A DNA stretch of 64,000 nucleotides from Halosolutus gelatinilyticus. GTDB lineage: Archaea; Halobacteriota; Halobacteria; Halobacteriales; Natrialbaceae. Below, one piece after another: positions 56,769 through 64,000 of this stretch; the first letter of the stretch is position 1; each line of letters opens with the position of its first letter. The stretch is taken from positions 3,410,001 through 3,474,000 of the forward strand of contig NZ_CP095491.1 in assembly GCF_023028105.1 (NCBI RefSeq). Direction: 5' to 3'. A model generated the notes under the pieces. The model was not told where the DNA came from, searched no databases, and saw only the letters and a program-made list of their open reading frames with translations. The position numbers and the translations under genes are program-made.

Positions 56769-57662
56769 TCAGGTCCGGTCGCGGTGCGAGAAGAAGTAGT
56801 CGTCGCGGAACGCGCTGGGATCGGGGTTCTTCTCGCGAAACGCCGACGCCGCCTCGTCCATCGTCGAGAAGGCGACGTCGGGCTTCGACGACACGTGGTC
56901 CAGTAGCGCATCGAGGCGCTGGAGCCGGTGGGCCTGTCCGATCACCTGCGGGTGGAGCGTCAGGACGAACACGCCGCCGTCGACGTGCTCGTACATCCAG
57001 TCGAACTGGTCGTACCAGCGCCTGAACAGCGAGTCCTCGCTCACGTACCCCATGCGGTGGGGCCGCGACCAGGTGTACGTGAGCGCGGGGAAGTCGTCGC
57101 GCTCCCACGAGGCGGGCAGTTCGACGATGTCCACCGGCTCGCCGCGATCGTACGCGCCGTCTTCCGGCGCTTCCCAGCCGCCGTAGACGTAGTGTGGTTT
57201 GAAGTCGGACGTCATGATGCTCGAGTCCCACTCGAAGCCGAGGTCGAGGAGGATTTCGAGGGTGTGTTCGGAGAAGTCCCACGCGGGGGAGGCGTAGCCG
57301 GTCGGCTTCTCGCCCGTGAGGTCGTAGATCGCGTCGATCCCCCGCTCGATGTCCGCCTGCTCGGCTTCGCGGCTCTCGTACGTGGACGGACCGCGGTGGG
57401 TCCAGCCGTGGTGCTGGATATCGTATCCGCGGTCCGCCACCTCGCCGCAGATCTCCGGAAAGCTCTCGATCGTGTGCCCGGGGATGCACCACGTCGCGTC
57501 GGCGTCGTACTCGTCGTGGAGGTCGAGAAGCCGGTGGGCGCCGATCTCGGCGCCGAAGACGCCGCGGGAGTGTCTCGTCGGCATGTCCCACGAGTCGTAC
57601 GACCAGAGCCAGGTCGAGACGGCGTCGAAGTGATACGAGATGCAGACGGTTGCACGTGACAT
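56769..57662 (-). CDS. polysaccharide deacetylase (CE4, PuuE/PgdA-like)
   Basis: A 297-residue NodB-type protein. The first motif is YHFDAVS (Asp 13) and the metal motif HHGWTH lies at 84-89. SPAWDFSEHTLEILLDLGF and FVLTLHPQVIGQ are further CE4 elements, close to the PuuE / HpPgdA subgroup that can act on small amides as well as glycans. A GCTTATGC box lies about 28 nt before the ATG. Substrate unknown. Confidence 0.88.
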   Translation of the reverse strand: MSRATVCISYHFDAVSTWLWSYDSWDMPTRHSRGVFGAEIGAHRLLDLHDEYDADATWCIPGHTIESFPEICGEVADRGYDIQHHGWTHRGPSTYESREAEQADIERGIDAIYDLTGEKPTGYASPAWDFSEHTLEILLDLGFEWDSSIMTSDFKPHYVYGGWEAPEDGAYDRGEPVDIVELPASWERDDFPALTYTWSRPHRMGYVSEDSLFRRWYDQFDWMYEHVDGGVFVLTLHPQVIGQAHRLQRLDALLDHVSSKPDVAFSTMDEAASAFREKNPDPSAFRDDYFFSHRDRT

Positions 57663-57760
57663 ACGTATTACACGACACCGATCCGCATAAGCGTACGCTA
57701 CGGCAATCGTGACGGTTCCGATCGAAAATCGAAGACTCGGGAACGATCGTGCCGATTCGC

Positions 57761-58135
57761 CTACGTCCGGAACGATTCGCCGCAGCCGCACTCGCTGACG
57801 ACGTTAGGATTCTCGACGTGGAACCCTTCGGCCTGCAGTCCGTGTTCGTAGTCGAGGATACTGCCTTCGATGTACTTCAGGCTCGCCGGGTCCACGAACA
57901 CGCGCAGGCCGTGGTGTTCGTAGATCGTGTCCTCGTCGTCCGGTTCGTCGTCGAAGCGCATCCCGTAGGAGAGGCCGGCGCACCCCCCTTGCTGGACGAA
58001 GAGACGAAGACCGGCGTCGCCGTCGTCGAGCCCTTCCCGCTCGAGCAGCGAGCGGGCCTGGTCGGCGGCATCCTCCGTGATCTCGATCTGGGGGCGCGTC
58101 TCCGCGTCCCCGCCGTCCACACTGTCCGTGCTCAT
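57761..58135 (-). CDS. A-type iron-sulfur carrier (IscA/ErpA/HesB)
   Basis: A 124-residue protein with the three cluster cysteines C52 (GGCAG), C116 and C118 (ECGCGESF). IEITEDAADQARSLLEREG is the usual N-terminal helix. It delivers Fe-S clusters to apoproteins. The ATG at 58135 lies about 28 nt from a GTTAAC box; an ATG two codons upstream is an alternative. Confidence 0.92.
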   Translation of the reverse strand: MSTDSVDGGDAETRPQIEITEDAADQARSLLEREGLDDGDAGLRLFVQQGGCAGLSYGMRFDDEPDDEDTIYEHHGLRVFVDPASLKYIEGSILDYEHGLQAEGFHVENPNVVSECGCGESFRT

Positions 58136-58376
58136 ATCCATCCCTACCGGCGCAACGATGTTAACTGTGACGCCGGGAGAACCCGTTCGATCGCGACCGA
58201 GTTGGCCGGCCGACACGATCGATCCGTTCGGTACGATCGATGCGATCGAGATACGCTCGGCTGCTCGATCTAGTTACGTACTCGACGCGATCGATACTGT
58301 CGGCACTCGTCGACCCGTTGGACGCGGCGACGGCGCCGATCCCGCCGATCGACGCCAGATATCGCTCGAACTCGCC

Positions 58377-58592
58377 CTATACGTGCGATCGCCGCCTCAC
58401 CGACCGGTAGTACGTCCCGAACATCCGCTCGTCGTTTGCCGACAGCGAAACGTCGTTCTCCGCGAGCAACTCGACCATCTGCTCGACCTCGCGATCGTAC
58501 CAAATCGCGAGGATGCGCACGTTCTTCTGTGCGTAGTCGTAGTTGCGTTCGAGGACGCGCTCGTCGGTCGGATCGACCTCGCGCGGTTCCAT
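58377..58592 (-). CDS. small conserved protein, unknown
   Basis: A 71-residue protein starting MEPREVDPTDERVLERNYDY. It has a regular helical pattern (KNVRILAIWYDREVEQMVEL) and good codon bias, which supports a real gene; the upstream part of the frame lacks it. Read toward the divergent region next to hisD. Function unknown. Confidence 0.6.
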   Translation of the reverse strand: MEPREVDPTDERVLERNYDYAQKNVRILAIWYDREVEQMVELLAENDVSLSANDERMFGTYYRSVRRRSHV

Positions 58593-58693
58593 CGCATGTG
58601 TACCTCCGGCCCGCAGACACGTAAAACCAGTTCGCCCCTTGGTGACCTGTTCTCGGACCTGACAGCGGCGGGTAAGCTCGGCTTCGCTCGGAT

Positions 58694-59986
58694 TCACTCG
58701 TCGATATCGTCCGCGAGACGCAGCCGAACGCTCTCGGCGTGTGCCCCGAGCCCCTCGGCATCGGCGAGGGTGGTGATCGTCTCCCCGAGATCAGCAACCC
58801 CCTCGGCCGAGAGCCGCTGGACGGTCGTCGATCGGACGAACGTCTCGACGGAGAGTCCGCCCGTGACCCGCGCGCCGCCGTTGGTCGGCAGCACGTGGTT
58901 GGTCCCGCTGGCGTAGTCGCCCGCCGCGACGGGGGTGTTCGGCCCGAGGAACACGCTCCCCGCGTTGTCGATGCGATCGAGGATCGATTCGTCGTCGTCG
59001 GCGACGATCGAGAGGTGTTCCGGCGCGTACTCCTCGGTGAAGAGGATCGCCTCGCTCATCGATCGGGCGAGCAAGACCCCGCTGGCGTCGTTGTCGAGCG
59101 CGGACCGAATGGTATCCTCGCGTGCGCGCGAGGCGGCCTGCTCGTCGACGGCGACCGCGACGGCATCGGCGGTGGCCTCGTCGTCCGTGACGGCGACGAC
59201 GGAGGCGTTCGAGTCGTGTTCGGCCTGGGCGACCAATTCGGCCGCGACGAGGTCCGGATCCGCGGTGTCGTCCGCGATCGCGACGACCTCGCTCGGGCCC
59301 GCGAGGAAGTCGATCTCGACGTCGCCCCGTACCTCGGCTTTGGCCGCCGTGACCCATTTGTTCCCGGGGCCGACGATCTTCCGGACGCGGGCGACCGTTT
59401 CGGTGCCGTACGCGAGGGCGGCCACCGCCTGCGCGCCGCCGACGCTGTAGACTGCGTCCGCCCCCGCGACGTGGATCGCCGCGAGCGTGGCCGGATTCGG
59501 ATCGTCGGCCGGCGGCGTAACGACCGCGACGTGGTCGACGCCCGCGACGACCGCGGGGACGACGCCCATGATCGCGCTCGACGGGTAGGCCGCCGAGCCG
59601 CCGGGGACGTAGACGCCGACCCGATCGATCGGGCGGAACCGGCGCCCGAGTTCCCGACCGGGGCCGAACTCCTCGCGCCAGTCGTCAGGCACCTGGGCCT
59701 CGTGGAACTCCCTGACGTTGTCCGCGGCGGTCTCGATCGCCTCCCGGAGCTCCGCGTCGATCTCCTCGTACGCGCGCTCGCAGGCGTCCGTGATCTCGAT
59801 GTTTCCGAGTTCGACGGCGTCGAACTCGCTCGAAAACTCCCGAACCGCGACGTCGCCCTCCTCGCGAACCCGGTCGACGATCTCCCGGACGTCGCCGCCG
59901 ATCGCCTCGATGCCGGCGTCGCGGTCGAAGAACGCGGCGCGGTCGCCCGGTCCGAGATCGGCGATCTCCTGCACGTCGACTGTCAT
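58694..59986 (-). CDS. hisD: histidinol dehydrogenase
   Basis: A 430-residue enzyme for the last two oxidations of histidine synthesis. GVYVPGGSAAYPSSAIMGVV, AELVAQAEHDSNASV (zinc Gln/His), EYAPEHLSIV (catalytic Glu-His) and the C-terminal GLGAHAESVRLR are all present in order. Monocistronic here; no other his gene in the window. Confidence 0.97.
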   Translation of the reverse strand: MTVDVQEIADLGPGDRAAFFDRDAGIEAIGGDVREIVDRVREEGDVAVREFSSEFDAVELGNIEITDACERAYEEIDAELREAIETAADNVREFHEAQVPDDWREEFGPGRELGRRFRPIDRVGVYVPGGSAAYPSSAIMGVVPAVVAGVDHVAVVTPPADDPNPATLAAIHVAGADAVYSVGGAQAVAALAYGTETVARVRKIVGPGNKWVTAAKAEVRGDVEIDFLAGPSEVVAIADDTADPDLVAAELVAQAEHDSNASVVAVTDDEATADAVAVAVDEQAASRAREDTIRSALDNDASGVLLARSMSEAILFTEEYAPEHLSIVADDDESILDRIDNAGSVFLGPNTPVAAGDYASGTNHVLPTNGGARVTGGLSVETFVRSTTVQRLSAEGVADLGETITTLADAEGLGAHAESVRLRLADDIDE

Positions 59987-60052
59987 GGCTCTCCGTTGGC
60001 GCGGCGCGCGAAAAACCGTTTCCTTACGCCGCTCCCCTCGGACGGGACGAAC

Positions 60053-60268
60053 TCACGCGTCCTCGACCTCCCAGACGCCGACGGCGTCGAGTGTCGCCCT
60101 GACGAACAGATACACGAGCAGGGCGAAGCCGACGATCGCGAACGGCGCCTGCAGCAGGTCCGCCGCGGGACGACCGACGATCAACTGACCGAATCCGCGA
60201 ACGAAGAAACTCGCGACGACGAGGCCGATCGCGATCACCGAGAGTTTGACGAACCCCGATCGGTCCAT
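60053..60268 (-). CDS. small two-helix membrane protein
   Basis: A 71-residue protein, MDRSGFVKLSVIAIGLVVAS, with two hydrophobic segments (about 9-25 and 41-56) and an acidic tail. It lies 66 nt upstream of hisD on the same strand. Unknown function; length and codon bias support a gene. Confidence 0.6.
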   Translation of the reverse strand: MDRSGFVKLSVIAIGLVVASFFVRGFGQLIVGRPAADLLQAPFAIVGFALLVYLFVRATLDAVGVWEVEDA

Positions 60269-60468
60269 ACGTGCGATTCCGACTCCGGTTGCTAAATCGT
60301 GTCGGTTAACCGCCGATCGATCCCGCTCGCCGGTCCGTAAGGTCTCGTTATCGCGACGTTCTCCCCATTCCCGGTCGCTTGCGACGGTCGGAGTCGCGCG
60401 ACTCGACTCCGATCGCCGGCGTGGGCAGGCGATCCATTACTATCCCACGGCCGCCGCACTTCTTCCGT

Positions 60469-61101
60469 ATGTGGCCGTGGGAACACGCGATCGTCGCCTA
60501 TCTCGTCTATTCGCTCTTCGTCCGGCTCGTCTACCGCGATTCGCCTGGCGGGCTCGAAGTCGTACTGGTGGTCTTCGCCTCCGTGTTACCGGATCTCATC
60601 GACAAACCCCTCGCTTGGGAGTTCGGAATCTTCGAAACCGGATACGCGCTCGGCCACTCCGTTTTTTTCGCGGTTCCCCTGGCGATCCTGATCGGGGCGG
60701 CCGCTCGGGTGGCCGGCCGGTCCCGGCTGGGTCTGGCCTTCGGGGCGGGTTACCTGTTGCACCTCCCGGCGGACGTGTTCGACAGCTACGTTCGCGGCGG
60801 CGTCGTCCAGTTCGAGATCCTGCTGTGGCCGATCGCACCGGTGCCGACCTACCAGGAACCGATCACCAGCTTCAAGACGAATTTCATTCAGCTGTTCGGG
60901 CGCTATCAGCAGGACCTCCTCAGCGGTGCTCCCTCGACGTACCTTCGACTCCAGCTCGCCCTCGCCGCGGTCGCCGTCCTGGTGTGGCTCGCCGACGGCG
61001 CACCCGTGCTGCGCGAGTGTTTTCGGGGCGCAAAGCGGATCGCCCTCGGTGCGATCGGGCTGGCGAGCGATTCGTCAGGGGAATCGCCGCGGCATCGGTG
61101 A
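60469..61101 (+). CDS. YdjM-like membrane metal-dependent hydrolase
   Basis: A 210-residue multi-helix protein starting MWPWEHAIVAYLVYSL. The His/Asp pattern WEHA, SVLPDLIDK, GHSVFF and HLPADVFDS matches the YdjM/DUF457 family. The start is the first ATG after the promoter-like region; the longer frame upstream is rejected. It precedes the metallophosphoesterase by 69 nt. Confidence 0.78.
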   Translation: MWPWEHAIVAYLVYSLFVRLVYRDSPGGLEVVLVVFASVLPDLIDKPLAWEFGIFETGYALGHSVFFAVPLAILIGAAARVAGRSRLGLAFGAGYLLHLPADVFDSYVRGGVVQFEILLWPIAPVPTYQEPITSFKTNFIQLFGRYQQDLLSGAPSTYLRLQLALAAVAVLVWLADGAPVLRECFRGAKRIALGAIGLASDSSGESPRHR

Positions 61102-61170
61102 TCGTCTTCGATCCGGGCGGCGATCGACTCGACGACAACCGTTTTCAGCAGGGCTCGCGATTATCACACA

Positions 61171-62529
61171 ATGGAGCCCGACCCCGACGGAGCGGGAGCG
61201 GACCCGGTTTACTACTTCATCAGCGATCTCCACATCGGCGGCGACGAGGCGCTCGAGGACGTCGATTTTCTCGACGAGCTGCTCTCGTTTCTCCGGACGC
61301 TCGAAGCGACCGACGAGAACGCGGAGCTGATAATCAACGGCGATGCCTTCGGCCTCTGGGAGTTCACCGACGTCGATGGCATCGAAAAGTTCGACGCGCT
61401 CCTCCAGCGGTATCCCGAGCTGTTTGAGCAACTCCGCACGACCGGCGAAACCGTGCCGATCACGATCATTCCGGGCAACCACGACTACGAACTCGCGGCC
61501 TACGACGCCTACGCCGAGCGGTTCGCAGCGTATAACGTCGATATCGTTCAGGAAGAGGTGATCACGCGCGAGGTCGGCGATCGATCGATCTGGATCGAAC
61601 ACGGGATGCAACGCGACCCGAACAACCGGATTCCCGATTTCGGGAACCCCTACGCCCACCCGCTGGGCTACTACGTGAACCGTCACGTCACGGCCGAGGC
61701 GGGTCAGCTCTCCGAACGCGGTCGCTACAACTGGCTCAAGGACATTCAAGCGGTCGTCCCGCTCGATCTGATCCCCGAGTGGATCACGTCCAAGTACTTC
61801 TACCGCGAGATGAATCCGCTGCTCCGGTACGCGTCCCTTCCCTTTCTCCTACTTTTCAACCTGTGTCTCTGGTTGCTCGTGCCGGTCGCTCTCGACTACG
61901 CGGGCATCTGGTCGGCACCGGTCGCCCTGCTAGAGTCCCTCCTCGGCCGGCTCGGAGTCGTTGGCTCGGCCGTGGAACTCATCGGCGCAGTCGCCCTCGC
62001 CGTCGTCGGACTCCTGGTCCTCGTTTCCATCCCACTGCTGTTCTTCGCTCTCGACGCCAAACGGACCCTGAACCGGTTCGGGATCGTCAAGGACGACGCG
62101 CCGACTGATCCGGACGAGCAGTACCTCGCGGCCGCGCGACGCGTGTTCGCTGACCGGCCGGAGACCGCGGTCTTCATCTACGGCCACACCCACCGCCCTT
62201 CGGTGACCGAACTGGGCGATCGGCTCGTCGTCAACACGGGGACCTGGCTCAAGCGCCTCCACCGCCAGCCGGCGCGGTTCGGTCTGCTTCCGCCCGTGTT
62301 CTACCCCTCCTTTCAGCTGTACTACGTACGGGTTACGGCCGCTTCCGACGGCGTCGCGGTCGAGTGCCACGGCATCGAGAAACCGGATCCGGCCGCGGAG
62401 GAGTTGACGCTAACCGAACGACTCGTTGCGCCCGCTCCACCGAGCAAGCCATCGCTTCCCGATCGGACCATCGTCCGCCCCACTCTCGATTCGGCGGCCG
62501 ACGGAGTGCCCGCCGACGGCGACGACTGA
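61171..62529 (+). CDS. membrane-inserted metallophosphoesterase
   Basis: A 452-residue calcineurin-like phosphoesterase. Metal motifs are SDLHIGG (Asp 19, His 21), INGDAFGLWE, PGNHDYE and, far downstream, YGHTHRP near residue 334. Two hydrophobic blocks (about 226-255 and 262-295) are inserted between the third and last motifs, anchoring the enzyme in the membrane. Resembles the LpxH/UDP-diacylglucosamine hydrolase group in motif spelling, but haloarchaea make no lipid A, so the substrate must differ. Confidence 0.88.
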   Translation: MEPDPDGAGADPVYYFISDLHIGGDEALEDVDFLDELLSFLRTLEATDENAELIINGDAFGLWEFTDVDGIEKFDALLQRYPELFEQLRTTGETVPITIIPGNHDYELAAYDAYAERFAAYNVDIVQEEVITREVGDRSIWIEHGMQRDPNNRIPDFGNPYAHPLGYYVNRHVTAEAGQLSERGRYNWLKDIQAVVPLDLIPEWITSKYFYREMNPLLRYASLPFLLLFNLCLWLLVPVALDYAGIWSAPVALLESLLGRLGVVGSAVELIGAVALAVVGLLVLVSIPLLFFALDAKRTLNRFGIVKDDAPTDPDEQYLAAARRVFADRPETAVFIYGHTHRPSVTELGDRLVVNTGTWLKRLHRQPARFGLLPPVFYPSFQLYYVRVTAASDGVAVECHGIEKPDPAAEELTLTERLVAPAPPSKPSLPDRTIVRPTLDSAADGVPADGDD

Positions 62530-62840
62530 CGCATACGATGTTCACTCCACGGCCGACGCTCACCGCTCGATCGCCGTCGGTGAACGCGTAGACGCTCGGA
62601 GCGCGTTCTCTGCGGTCACCGGAGAGTCGCGTCGAAACGGCAGCCGTCGTTCGACGTCCAGGTCCGACGTCGCACGTACGGACGATCGAACACGTCCGCT
62701 TTTGACCGACTCGGCGTAGTGTCGACGCACCACCCTCGTCTGTGGCGCCTCGATCGGCAGCCCGCGGACGATCTCCGTCGGTCGGAACCGCACTACCTCG
62801 AGAATGACCAACGTAGGACAGGCGACCACCGAGACGACGG

Positions 62841-62880
62841 CCTTATGTAGGGACCCGGGCTTCGGTGATAATGCGAACGA
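62841..62880 (+). promoter_or_regulatory. rRNA promoter P1
   Basis: CTTATGTA (62841-62848) precedes TGCGAACGAC by about 23 nt; the TGCGAACGACG start motif is known from rRNA promoters in Halobacterium. Confidence 0.7.
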
Positions 62881-63032
62881 CGTGGCGCAGGCCGCGTCCC
62901 CTCCGGCTGTGTCCCAGCACGGAGGCAGGCACCGTATCCACCCCTCGTTTCGCGGCCACGGCTTCCGCTGCCGCCGCCGCGCTCGCGAGGCGCCGGATCG
63001 AGCTGCGATCGACGCCGCTTCGACACGACGCC

Positions 63033-63065
63033 CTTATATACTCGGGGCGCGTACGAAATGATACG
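63033..63065 (+). promoter_or_regulatory. rRNA promoter P2
   Basis: CTTATATA (63033-63040) with a start-like GAAATGATACG about 18-23 nt downstream. Confidence 0.65.
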
Positions 63066-63112
63066 CACAAACCCATGCCGGATGCTGTTTTCGGCGCGGG
63101 ATCGATCCGTTG

Positions 63113-63150
63113 CCTTTAAGTGTACAAGGGCGCTCGGATACGATGTGACG
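63113..63150 (+). promoter_or_regulatory. rRNA promoter P3
   Basis: CTTTAAGTG (63114-63122) followed by CGATGTGACGG at about 63141. Confidence 0.55.
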
Positions 63151-63198
63151 GACGAGGCGCTCGACGCCTCGTCGATCGGACGAATCGGGTTCAAAGGG

Positions 63199-63230
63199 GT
63201 TATATACTCCGGTGGACTACAATTACGTCC
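63199..63230 (+). promoter_or_regulatory. rRNA promoter P4
   Basis: GTTATATAC (63199-63207), the strongest of the four boxes, spaced about 86 nt after P3. Confidence 0.65.
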
Positions 63231-63382
63231 GAAGGAAATGAGGATTCCACCCCTGCGGTCCGCCGTACAGATGGGATCTGATGTTAGCCTCGACAGTTCG
63301 GTGACGCCCGATCGGTCATCCGATCCGCGTTATCGAACGATTGGACCATTAGTGTGAGTGTGTACCAACATTCACCGCCAAC

Positions 63383-63400
63383 CCCCGAGTTCGCTCGGGG
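63383..63400 (+). other. pre-16S leader hairpin
   Basis: CCCCGAG-TTCG-CTCGGGG forms a perfect 7-bp stem with a four-base loop, ending 6 nt before the 16S 5' end; probably part of leader RNA folding or processing. Confidence 0.6.
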
Positions 63401-63406
63401 AATAGC

Positions 63407-64000
<594 letters not shown>

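Larger units (their letters stand above)
62530..63406 (+). promoter_or_regulatory. rRNA operon leader with four tandem promoters
   Basis: The region upstream of 16S rRNA has four TATA-like boxes, each followed about 25 nt later by a start-like site, as in haloarchaeal rrn operons. Downstream are a 7-bp hairpin (63383-63400) and the leader. A minus-strand frame at 62560-62829 has some codon bias but no recognised product, so I do not call a gene. Confidence 0.75.

Overview
This is a chromosomal segment of a haloarchaeon (class Halobacteria). The evidence is consistent across the window: high GC with strong G/C bias at third codon positions, acidic proteins, many starts placed about 25-30 nt downstream of a TATA-like box (leaderless transcripts), Tat-lipoprotein and PGF-CTERM signals, and archaeal marker genes (Orc1/Cdc6, Gar1, SRP19, GatE, CetZ, DHPS/MptE, TrmB). 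The right end enters an archaeal 16S rRNA gene. Both a probable replication origin and an rRNA operon are present, so this is main-chromosome sequence. The order or genus cannot be fixed by reading alone.

Layout. 1-3403: CUT1-type sugar ABC transporter (truncated binding protein, two permeases, ATPase). 3576-6550: bacterial-type PH-domain pair plus a membrane protein. 7561-10884: SDR dehydrogenase, IclR regulator and a zinc polyol/alcohol dehydrogenase, a likely catabolic set with AT-rich intergenic DNA. 10885-13597: gene-poor DNA holding a 33-residue zinc-finger protein, then BolA, a conserved protein and a DUF7344 protein. 13668-17011: a very long secreted-loop/membrane/wHTH protein broken by one frameshift at a G6/C6 run. 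17414-21452: cysS, a DUF6517 lipoprotein, a presenilin-type protease, gar1 and srp19. 21560-25167: vitamin B12 uptake genes btuF and btuCD, divergent from one palindromic TATA element. 25502-27129: a cupredoxin, then a lower-GC decayed island. 27339-31324: gatE, a zinc-ribbon protein, a frameshifted lipoprotein and trmJ. 31325-33796: probable oriC with four ORB-like repeats plus orc1/cdc6. 33875-36018: folP, a candidate structured RNA and mptE. 36166-41999: F420-type oxidoreductase, cetZ, an orphan peptide-binding protein, a PAP2/AUR1-like protein and a zinc ribbon. 42113-49499: TrmB regulator, second sugar ABC operon and a Gfo/Idh/MocA oxidoreductase. 49631-62529: MscS channel, two Usp proteins, small conserved proteins, an alanine-glyoxylate-type aminotransferase, several multi-pass membrane proteins, dodecin, a polysaccharide deacetylase, an A-type Fe-S carrier, hisD and a membrane metallophosphoesterase. 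62530-64000: four tandem rRNA promoters and the 5' part of 16S rRNA.

Functional themes are carbohydrate import and oxidation under IclR/TrmB control, cobalamin uptake, tetrahydropterin synthesis, translation and RNA modification, replication initiation, and cell-surface proteins. The most informative non-textbook signals are the ORB/orc1 locus with an adjacent CTAG-rich hairpin block, the homopolymer-frameshifted wHTH surface protein, and the 56-nt perfect-stem hairpin between folP and mptE.
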